Position numbers and translations under genes: made by a program. Positions 33,917 through 43,946 of a DNA stretch of 64,000 nt are shown one piece after another. Position 1 is the first letter of the stretch. Each line of letters starts with the position of its first letter. The notes under the pieces were generated by a model, which was not told the origin of the DNA, made no database searches, and saw only the letters and a list, made by a program, of their open reading frames with translations. Origin of the DNA: Malania oleifera (taxonomy: Eukaryota; Streptophyta; Magnoliopsida; Santalales; Ximeniaceae); NCBI RefSeq assembly GCF_029873635.1, contig NC_080422.1, positions 6,541,764 to 6,605,763 on the forward strand, in the 5' to 3' direction.

Positions 33917-35963
33917 TGTAACATCCCTCTAATTCTTAATGTGAACTGTAGCATAATAAGTAAAATGGTCAACCCGAACCTATGGGTAGCGGGGATATCT
34001 GTCAAACACAGCGGAAAACCTAGCAGCGGTAAACATAAAATCTCAACATCCAATCTCTAAAACATAATACCAGAGTTTACTACATCATCAATATACTGTT
34101 TATATGTACAATCTCCAAAAGTCAAAAACAACACTAGGACCATACAACAAAAAATCTCCTAGTCCTAGTTCAACGCTTACCCTTTTAGTAGGGAAACTCC
34201 ACTCACTCAACGGTGGCCTTGGCCCACCGGTTTCTCTGGGTTTCCTGAAAAAACATTTAATGTTGGGGGTGAGACACTTCTCAGTAAGGGAAAAAAAACT
34301 AAATACAGCTGTGTGGCAACATGAACATTTAAAGTGCTTATACATATATAGTACATTTCATAACTCTAGAAATAATCATAATATCATACTAGATAATCAT
34401 GTACTTTCATTTTTGTTAATGAATCATAACATACATAAGCATCTGTTATAACTGTAATACTGTAAATTAACCCAGGATGAATAGCTAGCTGGTGTCATGT
34501 ATTACCCCCCATGACAGGATATGCAACCCGAAGGCGGGACTCGACAATGACTAGCCGACCACTGCCGAATCAAATATGTCTATAAGTACGATGGGCCCGC
34601 CACACCCTGGTCCGGACTACTAGGTGGATGTCCACATTCTACTGAAAGCCACATCGACTATCCATCTCCCATCCCCTCGTGGGATGGTTAGCACTAATCT
34701 GACGTAGATATCTGATCTACACATATAGCTACAGTACTGAGCCCTGAACTGAACTAAACTAACATCCTGGTTGTAATAACATATAATACATGAACATACG
34801 TAACATCATCACGGCCTCGTGCCGAAAACATAGGTACGGCCTCGTGCTGAAATCATAAATACATGGCCTCGCTCCAAAATCGTAAATACAGCCTTGTGCT
34901 AATAATATAAATACATGGTCTCGCGCCAAATACGTTCAGGTATTTATATTCTAAAAATAACTCATTTATCATATATTCATCAAACTCAGTATAACATAAC
35001 TCGTCTTTTCAAAATACCTGAAAATATGCTTTGCTCGTAAAATCATTCATATCATGATTCACTTCACATAAAAATAATGTTCATGCCACACATATGTCGT
35101 TTAAAGTCATGCTTCATATTCTAAAAATCATCATTTTTGGCATCTCATACATACATATACGTTTTAATCATAATAGCAGTATTTTCCAAACATACATTTC
35201 ATATGTGATAAACAAATATAGCATATGCTTTTCTGAAAATAAATGTGCTCATAATTAATTATAACTTGCATGGAAAATAACTGCTTTAATTTATTCCCTT
35301 ACCTGGCTACTGAGAAAGCCCCTAAAATATCCTAACCTGACCCCTGTATGACTTCCTGATCAATACCCTGAAACTCAAAACTCCTTGTATTAAACATTAG
35401 TATTTTCATGCGGACATCAATTTCTATAACTATCGCAAAGTCTAATTTGACTTAAAAAGCCTTACCTCAACTTAGGGATGATTTCCAATTTCGTTTTCTT
35501 AACGATCCGCTCTGGCAAACTTGTAGAGAACTTCGCTAGGAGCATCATGGTAGCCTCAAATCTTTGATCTAGCATAAAACTAGCCCAAAATCGAAGAGAG
35601 AGAGTGAGAGAGCCGAAGGGGAGAGAGAGGAGAGAGAGAGAGAAGAAGCTTGCAATGAAATAAAAATCGGATTTTTCATATATATAGACAGTAGAATTCG
35701 TCGACGAGCCCAACCTTCGTCTACGAGTCCTTCACAAATTTCGTCGACGAAATCCACTCCTCGTCGACGAAATTCAGTCAGCTCCGAAACACCTCTTGGC
35801 ATTTTCTCATTGACGAAACCCTGTGTTCGTCGACGAAATCTTTAAAGCCTTCGTCGACGAAACCCTGTGTTCGTCGATGAAGCTTGGCAACTTCCCTTCT
35901 TTTCCCATCTTCCATTTTCCTTTTCTTTTATCATTTAAATTCCATTTTATTCAGGTCGTTACA
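33917..35963 (-). mobile_element. Solo LTR D (about 2.05 kb), nested in B
   Basis: Plus-strand ends are TGTAACATCCCTC at the left and AGGTCGTTACA at the right. Flanks TCTCT (33912-33916) and TCCCT (35964-35968) differ at one base. Read on the minus strand it starts TGTAACGACCTGAATAAAATGG, close to the start of solo LTR F. It then has TTCGTCGACGAA palindromes (about 35880-35695), a TATATATA box, a GA/CT run, a first donor (AGTTGAG|GTAAGG, about 35468), a main donor (about 35302), a minisatellite (34935-34812), a mutated ACAACCC box (about 34525), the hairpin (34283-34270) and the acceptor TTTTTTCAG (34245). Same family as F. Confidence 0.87.
34812..34935 (-). repeat. Minisatellite of solo LTR D
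   Basis: About four copies of a 33-36-bp unit with GGCCTCGTGCCGAAA and CATAAATACAT on the plus strand. It is positioned like the GCCGTGC-containing array of solo LTR F. Confidence 0.8.
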
Positions 35964-36046
35964 TCCCTGCTGGTGTAGTTTCAGGAAACCAGGTAAGGAG
36001 GTTAAGTTAAGTCAGAATTTTATTAAATATGAACTGATTAAATTGT

Positions 36047-36077
<31 letters not shown>

Positions 36078-37568
36078 TTAATAATTTAAAGGTTATCTTG
36101 AAAACCAACCATTCGAAATGGATTTTACAAACCTAAGATATATGGTATGATATTTTGAATAGAAACGAATGGTGGAAAGCTTGGTTGTTTATATGGTTAT
36201 GTTTAAATGTTAAAATCATGTGGCCGATGATTATTTGGTAGGATTTATTATTTAATTAGATTTGAGACTATTTACGAAATATTGGAACTTTTTGTGAAAT
36301 ACTAGAATTATTGAGAAAAATACTGGAACTGCTTGTGAATAATGCAGGAATTTGATTTGACGGTCGAGGGCCGGGATTTTGTTTAAACGACTGTGAGCCA
36401 GTTTGTATTTGTGGCCAGTGGCTAGGTTTTTGGAATAACAAGAAATATATATGAATTGATATTTTAAATGGCGATTTCAATTATCTAAATTGCATGATAT
36501 ACTTTAAGAACCCTGGGGACCAGTGTATTGTGAGCACGGTACCCTTACTAGTTAAACTATGTGCACCCACACTGTTCTGGATAGAAGTGTAGGGGTCCTA
36601 GCCGACTGCCTGCATGAGGTTGAAGTAAGGGCGTTGAACCTACAGCTTTACTGTGGATGCCTGCAGATGTGCTTGTAAAGGATGTTGTTGTTTTTTTTTA
36701 CTTTGTTTGGGCTGATCACCCAGGCTTAGTCTAGCCTTCGGGCCGCACAACCCATGCCATGGGGGAAGTAAATGACGTGTTTGTTACAAGGAGTGTCTTA
36801 TATGCATATCTGTCAATTTATGTAAATATGGATAATTAATAAGATAACTTTGAGGGCTTACTGAGAAAGGTGAGTGCCCTAATAGCAGTAATGGTATTAG
36901 AGCAGAGGTAGGCTACTTGTATGGGTGGGTAATCTTCCCTATCCTCGTCTAATTGTGTGTGTGAGTGTAAAATAAGAATGATTTCATAAATGTATTTATC
37001 TACTTAGTGAACTGATTATTTTCTATACACTAAATGCATGCTGGTCACACACTGACGTTAACTTAGTCTTTCCCTTACTGAACTGTGTCTCACCCCTACT
37101 TTAGAAACTATCATTTCAGGAAACCCTAGGGATCGTGTTTAGCTGACTAGAGGAACCGATCCTGTTGTATAGTTGATACATGTAATGTGTTTAGACTGAG
37201 TTCCCTTTTTCATCGAGTATTTTGAGTTGTAATTTGGATATTTGGATATATTTATGTATAATAGTAATTAGAACTCTGGTAATGTGTTTGAAGAATATAT
37301 TATTTATTTCTACTACATTTTATATGATGAATTTGGTATCAAATCACAGACGTCACTAAAGTAGCACCCCGGGCCCCACGTGGCGGGTCAGGGCGTTACA
37401 CTGGTATTGTATTCAGGTTTATGTATATGTTTTTGTTGCATGTTTTATTTGAGATATGGACAGGTGTACCTGGCACCCATTGCAGAATTTTGGGTTACTA
37501 CAGTATGGTAACAGAGACATGTGTAGACATGATAGCACTCGAGGCCCCACCGGGTTCGGGGTGCTACA

Positions 37569-38050
37569 GTCACAACCAAAGTCTCCCAACTTTTTGGCAA
37601 AGAGTAAAGAAGCATTAGGGCGTGCAACTCATCATCAAAAACTATTTTCATAGTAGCAAGCTGATTGATAATATTTTTCATCTCATTCAAATGCTCGGTA
37701 ATAAGACCACCGTCTTTATATTTCAGGTTTACCAATTTTTGGAAAAGAAAAACTTTATTTGTAGTCAAATTTCTATCGTAAAGACACTCCAATTTTTCCC
37801 ACAATTCAAATGCCGAAGTTTCACTAGAAACATGATGAAAAACACTATCATCAATCCATTGATAGATGACACCAACGGCTTTTCTATTAAGCATATTCCA
37901 CTCATCATTATTCATGTTTTGAGGTTTTCGGTTATCACCCTCAATAGGTCCATCCAAATTTTTACAAAATAAAAGATCTTACATTTTTGTTTTCCAAGTT
38001 ACTCAATTGCTTCCATTGAAGTAATCATACGACCAACATTACCATCCATG
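37569..38050 (-). pseudogene. gag: Copia element 2 gag, N-terminal part
   Basis: Minus-strand reading from about 38050 gives MDGNVGRMITSMEAIE, then stops, then an open stretch 37957-37569 with the gag (UBN2-type) core (WIDDSVFHHVSSETSAFELW, ALMLLYSLPKSWETLVV). The frame runs straight into the target duplication of solo LTR A at 37573 and resumes at 29509. Confidence 0.85.
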
Positions 38051-38236
38051 ATTTACACAATCCTAATGATTCCAAATAATACGACTCTGGAAAAAAATAT
38101 GAATGATTTTCACAAATAAATCAATGGTGTAATGCAAATAATAAATAAAATGAAATACAAGAAACTTAATTTGGTTCCCTCTAATATTGAGATACATTCA
38201 CAGACAGTCAAAATCCACTATCACCAAGTTCCTACA

Positions 38237-38671
38237 TGTTGCGGGATAAAAAATATGGTTGGGGTGCTCCTTCGACTCTCGTTGACCTGAAAGAAGAAAA
38301 TAAAGGCTTGGAGGACCCGGGGTGTACTCCGGGGGGCCACTCCGATGCCTAAGTAAGGGAAATACTTTTAGAAAGGCTGAATGCAACAGTATAATTGTGT
38401 TGAAATGACTTACCTTTGCTTGCATCCCCAGTCCCTACTTATAGGGGCTTGAGTTGACCATTGGTTGGCTCAGATTTATTGCGTGGGGGCGTGAATCGCT
38501 CTTCAGCCATAAGTGCGTGCGCCTGTCACTCTGTTTTTAAGGGCGTCGGCGTGAATCTCTCCTTCTCTTTATTAGGTCGGAGCTAATCACTCGTCAGAAA
38601 GTCAAACTTGGAGAAAGTATGAGACAGGCGTTGACCTGCCCTTATTAGCGTGATTTATTATGGACATATCA
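38237..38671 (-). repeat. 3' LTR of the Tat-type element (435 bp)
   Basis: Plus-strand ends TGTTGCGGGATAAAA and TATGGACATATCA. Nearly identical to 47668-48099. Confidence 0.96.
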
Positions 38672-38839
38672 GTTGCCCCCCCCCCCTTAGTTTCAAATTT
38701 CCAGATAGAATTTTGAATCATTATTTGTGTTTGCGTCTTTCGGTTTTAATACTTCATCGTCTTCCCTCCCTCTCTCTCCTTCTTCTTCCTTTTTTTTTTT
38801 TTTTTGGCTAGGATACTTGAGTAGCTCATGCCGACCGTT

Positions 38840-39500
38840 TGCGCCGAGCTGTTTTGTGTGGAACTGTTTCTGCCAAGCTGTTTGGGGCCGAGCTCTTTTC
38901 ACCGAGCTCTTCGGAGCAGGACCCGTGCCGAGCTCTTTTGTCCGAGCCGTTCGGGCCGAGCTCCTGGGGGAAGCACTCGTGTCGAGCTCTTTTGTCCGAG
39001 CTCTCTGAGGCAGGACTCGTGCCGAGCTATTTTCTGCCGAGCTGTTCGTACCAAGCTCTTCGAGGAAGCATTCGTGCCGAGCTGTTTTCTACCGAGCCCT
39101 TCGTACCGAGCTCTTCGAGGAAGCATTTGTGCCGAGCTCTTTTGTCCGAGCTGTTCGGGCCGAGCTCCTCGAGGAAGAACTCGTGTCGAGCTCTTTTGTC
39201 CGAGCTCTTTGAAGCAGGACTCGTGCCGAGCTGTTTTCTGCCGAGCTGTTCGTACCGAGCTTTTCGAGGAAGCATTCGTGCCGAGCTATTTTCTACCGAG
39301 CTTTTCGTACCGAGCTCTTCGAGGAAGCTTTTGTGCCGAGCTCTTTTGTCCGAGCTGTTCGGGCCGAGCTCCTCGAGGAAGAACTCGTGTCGAGCTTTTT
39401 TGTCCGAGCTCTATGAAGCAGGACTCGTACCGAGCTGTTTTCTGCCGAGCTGTTCGTACCGAGCTTTTCGAGGAAGCATTCGTGCCGAGCTGGCTAACCT
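38840..39500 (+). repeat. 204-bp higher-order tandem array (CCGAGCT-type)
   Basis: The landmark TTCGGGCCGAGCTCCT recurs at spacing 204 bp (starting near 38950, 39154 and 39358). Each large unit is made of about eight short sub-units of 24-27 bp with CCGAGCT and TTCGAGGAAGC words. As 204 is a multiple of three, the plus strand stays open in two frames over about 230 codons, but this is repeat DNA and not a convincing gene. It lies between the 3' LTR and the antisense gene, where Tat/Ogre elements often carry tandem repeats. Confidence 0.92.
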
Positions 39501-39554
39501 ATTCAGCTGTGCGACGTTACACATAATGCTCGTTGCTTGGCTTTCTGCATAACG

Positions 39555-39850
39555 AGTCGTGCTCGTCTGTTGGGTTGTTCTGGCCTCACGAGTCGTGCTC
39601 GTCAGTTTGGGCTTTCCGTGTAATGAGTCGTGCTCATTTTGTTGGGTTGTTCTGACCTCACGAGTCGTGCTCGTCAGTTTGGGCTTTTCGTGTAATGAGT
39701 CGTGCTCATTTTGTTGAGTTGTTCTGACCTCACGAGTCGTGCTCGTCAGTTTGGGCCGACCTCCGTATGAGTCGTACTCATCTGTTGGTTGGTCACCTCA
39801 CGAGTCGTGCTCGTCATTTTGGGCCCTGCGCCAATGAGTCGTGCTCATTT
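39555..39850 (+). repeat. 72-bp tandem array with alternating short palindromes
   Basis: CACGAGTCGTGCTCGT recurs at 39587, 39659 and 39731, period 72, with more diverged units on both sides. Each unit pairs ACGAG-TCGTG-CTCGT with ATGAG-TCGTG-CTCAT, so two stem-loop words alternate. Confidence 0.9.
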
Positions 39851-40154
39851 ATTGGGTTGCCCTTCGCGCTTTCCCGAGGCACCTGCACATTCTGTCCTGC
39901 GAGAGATATCTAAAAGCAGGTATTAAATGCGTCCTACCTTGGGAAGTGGTTTGGAGGACAGCGTTATTGATGGCCATCCGTCTGTTGCTGTATCCGAGGC
40001 AACTTGTTGTTTCCGAGGTGGCGTTTGTCCTCGGGAAGCCTCGTCTGTGCATTTGTCAGAGATTTTCTGTTTCCTATGCCTCCCTTGAGACGCAATCCTT
40101 CTCGTCAATGAAAATTTTTGAGATTCCCGCCCCAGGGATTCGTGTCCTCCTCTC

Positions 40155-40162
40155 TATATAAA
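40155..40162 (+). promoter_or_regulatory. TATA box for the antisense gene of the Tat-type element
   Basis: TATATAAA, about 315 bp upstream of the ATG at 40477. A GCTAG|GTATGC donor-like site at 40261 and CCCTTAG or TTCAAG acceptor-like sites at about 40449-40461 suggest a leader intron between TATA and ATG. The function is inferred. Confidence 0.55.
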
Positions 40163-40476
40163 GGCCGGTGGACTCCTTCTTTCCGCACTCGTCTTCATTC
40201 CAAGAGGACTGCTTCCTTCTCTACTCCTCTCCACTCCACGAGTCCCTTATTCGGTGCTAGGTATGCTTTCCTTTCTATAGTATTTTTGTCTTGTTGTTCT
40301 TCTTGTTCTTCATTGTTCTTGCGCTAGCTTTGTATGTTTGATCTTTTCTTGTAAGATTGCATTATTGTTTGTGTGAAATTACTGTCTTGATCTGTGTTGG
40401 CTTCCCTTCTTCTTGGTCTTTGCTGTTTGCTTGCTCCGCTTGACCCTTAGTATTTCCTTCAAGATTGTTTTTTCCT

Positions 40477-42213
40477 ATGGAGACCTCCTCACAGCCCTTT
40501 AGGGTACCTACAACAGTGCGGAGCGCTCGTTGTGAGCTCTCCTCGTCTGACCTGCAGAATGCCCGTTATTTCTTTGCTGTACCACCGAAAATCACTGTTA
40601 GGTTACCTTCTGCTACCGAGTCAGCTCTTGACCAAAAATCCGAGGAGCTCTGCCTCTATACCGATTATTTAGACTTGGGTCTCAGGCTCCCTTTTTCCCC
40701 TTTTGTTTCTAGCGTACTACGTTTTTATCGCATAGCACCATCACAACTCGTTCCGAACTCTTATCTTTCGCTCACTTGTTTTGCTGTACTTCTGCTCCGC
40801 TTGGGCCATCAGCCTACCGTCCCCCTTTTTAGAAGTTGCTTCCAGATGCGGTCTCATTCCGCAGAGAAGGAGCTGTATTATTTCAACTCCCTACCAGGCT
40901 ATAAACTCTTCTCACCAGGCAGTTCTTCCATCCATAATTGGAAGACCCGTTACTTCTTTGTCTCGGGAGAGTTGAACTACAACGGATCCTTTGTCTGGTC
41001 TTCTCCCCTTGATGGTAACGTTGCTATCTTTTCCCCAGCCTCTTTTTCAGGGCTTACAAGTAGGCGCTATCAGTCTAACCCATTTTTCTCTTTTCACCTT
41101 TTTTTTTTTTTTTTTTTTTTTTGTAGTTCAGGTGCGCCATCTCCTTCCCAGACTTTCTCCCGAAGAGCAGGCCACCCTGAAAGAACTTCGCACACTTGGT
41201 GAATGGGGTATTATCCCTCATGAGGAGCTGCTCCAGGAGCGTGTCCTTGTGCAGTGGGGAATCAGCCCCGTTTCCTCAAGTCATTCTCTCCCCTGATTTT
41301 GTGTATGTGTACGTTCAGGTGTTACCTTTACTGTGGGTGTTCTTACTCTATTTCTCTTTTATACTCGCAGATATGGACTTCACCAGATATGAATCGCTCA
41401 TGGGAGAAGCTAGAAAGCAAAGGGTGAGTCGGAGTAGGAAGAAGAGAAGAGAGGTCGAGGGAGAATCCTCTCAAAGGGAAGTCCCTGCAGTAGGTGACTC
41501 CGGCGCCCTTACTGACGAGGTCCCTGCAGCTCCTCCTACGCACTCGCAGGCTCAGGTGGAAGCCATTTTTCACGAGCCAACCCGCTCTGCGTCTGCTCTC
41601 CGCCGGGCTGTTCACGCCGAGGACTTCGTGCAGGCCCAATGTACCCTTCCTGACGCTCTCGCGGCGAAAATCCGCCATACTTCGTACCAGGTGTCTACTT
41701 TAGTTGCTTTATAATTTTTTTTTACTTATGCCTGCTCTCTCTTACTGTTCCATGCCTTGGACCTTTTTCCAGCTGGCGACGATGGCTCTGGCCCAGGAGG
41801 AGAAAGTCGCGGAAATGTATCGCCAGACACTGGACGCAAGGGAAAAATATGTCCTCGCTCAGAACCAACTGCACGAGACCGAGCTCCGCGAGCAAGCTCT
41901 GAAGGCAGAGATCGATCGCCTTCGTAGGGAGGAAATTCCTACCCGAGAAGCTACTGCTGCGGCTTCTGCTTCCCGAACTACAGTGAAGAAATACAAGGAC
42001 TCCAATCAATTTGTTATCGACACCTCTAAAGCTTACCGAGTTGGATTCAGGAGGTGTCGTGATCAAGTGAGGACTAAACATCCCGAGATCCCTCTTGATG
42101 GTGTGAGCTCTCATGGCTATGGCGAGGAGAGCCCCGAGTCTGCGGAGGATCTGGAAGAGGATGAAGAAGGAGAGGAGGAGGAGGAGGCTGGAGATGGGAG
42201 CAAAGCAAATTAG
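40477..42213 (+). CDS. Antisense multi-exon gene of the Tat-type element (putative gypsy-type transposon domain)
   Basis: This gene lies opposite to gag-pol. Exon 1 (40477-41059) encodes a domain with LPFSPFVSSVLRFYRIAPSQ and PNSYLSLTCFAVLL, typical of the plant putative gypsy-type transposon family (Pfam Transposase_28 style). Intron 1 (41060-41126) has a long T-run before its TAG acceptor. Exon 2 (41127 to about 41200-41240) continues HLLPRLSPEEQ; its donor is unclear because an in-frame TGA lies at about 41294. Exon 3 (41371-41690) is basic, then Pro/Ala-rich. Exon 4 (41773-42213) has a coiled-coil-like stretch (AQNQLHETELREQALKAEID) and a strongly acidic tail of Glu/Asp runs, ending at TAG. 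Phases at the exon 3/4 junction agree. It ends tail-to-tail with the integrase, about 110 bp away. Its role in the element is unknown. Confidence 0.78.
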
Positions 42214-42324
42214 TCTGTAGGAACAGAATATGTATTTTGAATTTTTCATCCTTTATTGATGTAGTGCAACTTTTGTAAGCGGCACTTTTATTACAGCGCT
42301 GCAAGAAGCGTTTTTTTTTTTTTT

Positions 42325-43944
42325 TTAATAATAGTATTTCTTTAACATTTCGGAATTCCACGTGTTCTTAATTTCTTTCCCCCCTACATCTTCCAACTTG
42401 TATGTCCCGGGTTTTATTTCTTCTGTGACTCTGTATGGGCCCTCCCAATTAGGCTTTAACTTGTGCGACCCCTGCTCGGACGGGTTGTTTCGCCTCTTCC
42501 TCAGGACTAAGTCTCCTGAATGGAAATTCCTTATTTTGACGCGATTGTTGTAGTACTTGGCTACCCTCTGCTGGTACGCTGCAACTTTTAAACTCGCCTG
42601 ATCCTGTCTCTCTTCCAGTAGGTCTATTTCTGATCTGAGCTCCTCGCTGTTGGTCTGCTCGTTAAAGTATTTCCTACGCCAAGAGGGTATGCCCACCTCT
42701 GCCGGGATGACTGCTTCTGCGCCGAAGACAAGCATGAACGGGGTTTCCCCTGTTGCTGCTCTCTTAGTGGTGTGGTACGCCCATATAACGGAAGGGAGTT
42801 CCTCTGCCCATCTACCTTGCATGGATTCGAGTCGGGTCCTCAGTCCGTGCAGAATCGTCCGATTCATGTTCTCTACTTGTCCATTGCTCTGTGGGTGTGC
42901 CACTGACGCGAAGAGAAGCTTAATAGACAGGTCCGAACAGAACTTTTTGAAGCGCTCGTTGTCGAACTGCTTCCCGTGGTCTGTAACTATCGCTAAGGGA
43001 ATACCATAGCGGCAAACTAATGAGGTCCACACGAAGCGTGTAATATTCCGCTCTGTTATGGTGGCTAGGGGTTCGGCCTCTACCCACTTAGTGAAATAAT
43101 CTATTGCTACCAACAAGAATTTTTTCTGGCCAATCGTCTGTGGAAGAGGTCCAAGGATATCTATCCCCCACTGAGCAAAAGGGCAGGGACTGGTTAGAGG
43201 AGAGAGTAGACTTGAGGGGGCGCGTGGCACAATCGCGCACCTTTGACATCTGTCACATTTTTTTACGAGCTCGACCGCGTCCTTCTTCATTGTGGGCCAG
43301 TAAAATCCCTGCCGCATAGCTTTGTGAGCTAGAGCCCTGCTGGCAAGATGGTTTCCGCATACTCCTTCGTGGATTTCTCGTAGTATGTATTCCCCTTCGT
43401 CTTTGCCTAGACATCGGAGGTAGGGCAGTGTCAGGGATCTCCTGTAGAGCTCCCTGCCCATCAACGTATATCTTGCCGCTTTCCTCCTCACCTTTTGAGC
43501 CTCCTTATTATCTCTTGGTAAGGATCCGTCCTGGAGGTACAGGAATAAGGATGCTCTCCAATCGTCCTTGCTGAATTCGGACGCCACTGAGTTAATTCTG
43601 TCCTCCTGGTATGAGGGTTTTCCTATGCGTTCAAGATAGATAGTGTCTTTCCATTCCGAACCGGTTGCTGAGGCTAATTTCGCTAGTGCGTCCGCCTTTT
43701 TATTCTCTACTCTCGGTACGTGTTCTATGTCGAACTGGACGAATGCCTCTATGTATTCTCTTGCCTTGGAGAGATACTTCTTCATTCTTGGATCCCTAGC
43801 TTCGAATTCTCCTTTGAGTTGCTCTACCACCAGCTGGGAATCACTCAATACTTTGATCTGTGCCACCCCTAATGCCTCCGCCAATCGCAGGCCGGCTAAT
43901 AGGGCTTCGTACTCCGCTTCGTTGTTGGTTGCTGTGAATTCCAA
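42325..43944 (-). CDS. pol: Tat-type element: second RNase H and integrase (539 codons)
   Basis: The open frame begins inside the second (archaeal-type) RNase H (TNNEAEYEALLAGLRLAEAL), so ATG 43944 is probably not a real start; this is the rest of pol after a frame break. The integrase follows: the HHCC zinc domain (about residues 195-235, ending CDRCQRC), catalytic core with WGIDILGPLP, IVTDHGKQFDN and NGQVEN supplying the D, D, E triad, and a C-terminal region ending GPYRVTEEIKPGTYKLEDVGG. The usual TDNG is TDHG here. There are no stops over the whole length, which supports a young insertion. Confidence 0.92.
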   Translation of the reverse strand: MEFTATNNEAEYEALLAGLRLAEALGVAQIKVLSDSQLVVEQLKGEFEARDPRMKKYLSKAREYIEAFVQFDIEHVPRVENKKADALAKLASATGSEWKDTIYLERIGKPSYQEDRINSVASEFSKDDWRASLFLYLQDGSLPRDNKEAQKVRRKAARYTLMGRELYRRSLTLPYLRCLGKDEGEYILREIHEGVCGNHLASRALAHKAMRQGFYWPTMKKDAVELVKKCDRCQRCAIVPRAPSSLLSPLTSPCPFAQWGIDILGPLPQTIGQKKFLLVAIDYFTKWVEAEPLATITERNITRFVWTSLVCRYGIPLAIVTDHGKQFDNERFKKFCSDLSIKLLFASVAHPQSNGQVENMNRTILHGLRTRLESMQGRWAEELPSVIWAYHTTKRAATGETPFMLVFGAEAVIPAEVGIPSWRRKYFNEQTNSEELRSEIDLLEERQDQASLKVAAYQQRVAKYYNNRVKIRNFHSGDLVLRKRRNNPSEQGSHKLKPNWEGPYRVTEEIKPGTYKLEDVGGKEIKNTWNSEMLKKYYY

Positions 43945-43946
43945 TT

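Larger units (their letters stand above)
31474..37400 (+). mobile_element. Solo LTR B, nested in A and host of C and D
   Basis: Starts TGTAATGATCCC and ends GGGTCAGGGCGTTACA. Flanks CTAGT (31469-31473) and CTGGT (37401-37405) are a target duplication with one transition. Removing it joins the LTR A sequence in the same way as in solo LTR E (ACTCTGGTATGG). Its own sequence is 31474-31645, 33282-33916 and 35969-37400, about 2.2 kb. It has a donor-like CAG|GTAAGG (35993), a GAGCACGGTACC box (about 36530), CGGGCCGCACAACCC (about 36740), a weakened hairpin TGAACTGTGTCTCA (37079-37092) and the acceptor-like ATTTCAG (37119). Confidence 0.85.
29510..37568 (+). mobile_element. Solo LTR A, host of nested solo LTRs B, C and D
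   Basis: Starts TGTAGAGACCCG at 29510 and ends GGTTCGGGGTGCTACA at 37568. Flanks are ATCAC (29505-29509) and GTCAC (37569-37573), a 5-bp target duplication with one transition. It interrupts the gag of copia element 2. Its own sequence is 29510-31473 plus 37406-37568, about 2.1 kb. It carries CGTCGACGGTTTT-type palindromes (29587-29775), a TATAAATAG box (about 29792), a CT-rich leader, the donor-like CAG|GTAAGG (30007), GTGTGGCATGAG (30269), an ACGGTACCGT box (about 30584), a minisatellite, an AT run, the hairpin TGAGAGGTGTCTCA (31250-31263) and an acceptor-like CATTTCAG (31288). There is no internal domain, so it is a solo LTR. Confidence 0.88.

Noticed and set aside
38828-39552. Two overlapping plus-strand frames of about 235 codons
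   Set aside because: They run through the 204-bp tandem array; the unit length is a multiple of three, so the frames stay open by repetition. Cys/Arg/Ser/Leu-rich repeats match no protein family.
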